Shown: piece by piece, positions 63,071 through 64,000 of the stretch
How positions within the stretch are numbered: the stretch's first letter is position 1
How the letters are laid out: every line of letters begins with the position of its first letter
Assembly (NCBI GenBank): GCA_020635015.1
Contig: JACKAP010000001.1
Coordinates: 620,001 to 684,000, forward strand
Source of the DNA: Calditrichia bacterium
GTDB lineage: Bacteria > Calditrichota > Calditrichia > RBG-13-44-9 > J075
Length of the DNA: 64,000 bases
Direction of reading: 5' to 3'
Position numbers and translations under genes: made by a program
The notes under the pieces: model-generated
Told to the model about the DNA's origin: nothing
The model's database searches: none
Seen by the model: the letters and a program-made list of their open reading frames with translations, nothing else

Positions 63071-63741
63071 GCCAGCTCCTCCGGATTGATCTCGCGCGAG
63101 AAGTTCCCGTTCTCCAGCACCAGGGTGCGGTGCGGGTATTGCCGGATCAGGTCGTAGTTATGAGTGGCCATCAGGATGGCGGTGCCGCTGCGGTTGATGT
63201 TTTCCAGGAGGTGCAGGATATCCCGGGCCACCTGGGGGTCGAGATTCCCGGTCGGTTCATCGGCCAGCAGAATGAAAGGTTTGTTGACCAGCGCCCGGGC
63301 GATCGCCACCCGCTGCTGCTCCCCGCCGGAGAGCCGCTGGGGCATCTGGTATCGTTTATGGTGCAGGCCCACCCGGGTTAGCACCGAAAGCACCCGGCTC
63401 TTGATGGTGCGCTGGGGTGCGCCGATCACCTGCAGTGCAAAAGCGATATTATCGTACACGTTGCGGTCTGGCAGCAGCTTAAAATCCTGGAAGATCACCC
63501 CCACCTTCCGGCGCAGGAAAGGCACATGGCGCGGGAGGATGGTGGAGGAGCTGTAGCTGTCTACAATCACATTCCCGCGGTCCGGGAAAACATCCATGTA
63601 GATCAGGCGTAACAGGGTAGTCTTGCCGCTGCCGGTCTGCCCGATCAGGTAGACAAATTCGCCCTTGTTGATCTTCAAGCTGACCTGCTCCAGCACCTGG
63701 CGCTTGCCGAGTTGAATAGAGATGTTGAACAATTCGATCAT
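63067..63741 (-). CDS. ftsE: Cell-division ATP-binding protein FtsE
   Basis: 224 residues, the usual length. Walker A GQTGSGKTTLL (about 34-44), Q-loop VIFQDFKLLPD, ABC signature RLSGGEQQRVAIARAL and Walker B FILLADEPTGNLD, with the H-loop in ILMATHNYDL. The ATG at 63741 is chosen because FtsE family similarity begins with MIELFNISIQLG; 63852 would add 37 unrelated residues. ATPase of the FtsEX complex at the division site. Confidence 0.95.
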   Translation of the reverse strand: MIELFNISIQLGKRQVLEQVSLKINKGEFVYLIGQTGSGKTTLLRLIYMDVFPDRGNVIVDSYSSSTILPRHVPFLRRKVGVIFQDFKLLPDRNVYDNIAFALQVIGAPQRTIKSRVLSVLTRVGLHHKRYQMPQRLSGGEQQRVAIARALVNKPFILLADEPTGNLDPQVARDILHLLENINRSGTAILMATHNYDLIRQYPHRTLVLENGNFSREINPEELA

Positions 63742-64000
63742 AAGGATCGGTTTAAAGGATAATTTTTCAAATGTTAAATTTGATTGCCACAGAGACACAG
63801 AGCTCACGGAGAACTGACACTTGAAAACGAACTCTGTACTACAACCGCTCAAAACTTTGTTTATTTAGCAAAGTTTTCTGGTAAATGTATCACAATGAGC
63901 ATTTACCGTTGAGCATTAAGCATTTACCATTTGGACGCGGCTAGCGGCCGCGCCAAGATCTCTGTGTCTCTGTGGCGCAATTAAGATTTTAGTAATACAA
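63742..64000. repeat. Composite intergenic element like that at 9880-10214
   Basis: A GCCACAGAGACACAGAG arm at 63785-63801, five in-phase heptads at 63898-63932 (AGCATTT, ACCGTTG, AGCATTA, AGCATTT, ACCATTT), a GCGGCCGCGCCAAG segment and a CTCTGTGTCTCTGTGGC arm at 63959-63975. The same order of parts occurs at 9936-10196. No gene seen. Confidence 0.75.

Overview
The window comes from a high-GC bacterial chromosome that makes many large secreted proteins ending in a type IX secretion (T9SS) type C-terminal sorting domain. The typical signature is QNYPNPFNP, then a FlgD-like Ig module with V/AWDG, SGVY and a final KM-L basic end. Together with lipoproteins, a POT-family peptide transporter, a TonB-like protein and clear Shine-Dalgarno sites, this points to the FCB superphylum, most likely a KSB1/Calditrichota/Ignavibacteria-like lineage. 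That placement is inference. No tRNA, rRNA, CRISPR array, integrase or transposase was seen.

Layout. 1-9.9 kb: three tandem minus-strand paralogues of a ~1190-residue secreted protein (the first cut by the window edge, the third frameshifted). 10.2-18.3 kb: another T9SS-tailed protein, a Gfo/Idh/MocA oxidoreductase, a PQQ-like beta-propeller, an ATP-grasp protein, a DinB protein and a methyltransferase. 18.5-32.3 kb: an eight-haem cytochrome lipoprotein with TPRs, a VOC protein coupled to a DapA-like aldolase, a GNAT acetyltransferase, a POT transporter, an alpha/beta-hydrolase lipoprotein, a DUF3095 protein, CinA, an SdiA-regulated-like lipoprotein and a zinc-ribbon/TPR/TonB_C protein. 32.5-39.9 kb: two beta-propeller/FN3/T9SS paralogues sharing a nearly identical 2.35 kb 3' half. 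40-46 kb: a lipoprotein and a PEP/pyruvate-binding kinase-like protein, each broken by one base, then glutamate dehydrogenase. 46.4-57.3 kb: a secreted M14 carboxypeptidase, a methyltransferase, a Crp/Fnr regulator and two lamin-tail-domain secreted proteins. 57.7-60.9 kb: an HlyD-like / VTC polyphosphate polymerase-like / DUF4956 operon beside a CYTH protein. 61-63.7 kb: a solitary iron-type solute-binding protein and ftsEX.

The genes fit an organism investing in secreted surface proteins, peptide use (secreted M14 peptidase, POT importer, glutamate dehydrogenase) and redox chemistry (multihaem cytochrome).

The most unusual content is intergenic. Many gaps hold in-phase tracts of 7-bp words whose sequence differs from place to place but whose period does not. 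These resemble the heptanucleotide STRR sequences of filamentous cyanobacteria. They often form the loop of a recurrent hairpin with CACAGAG-type arms. Other repeat families include a palindromic element with a compensatory change, a spacer flipped between palindromes, and long hairpins abutting stop codons. All eight suspected indels are deletions, mostly in G/C runs, so some 'pseudogenes' may be assembly errors.
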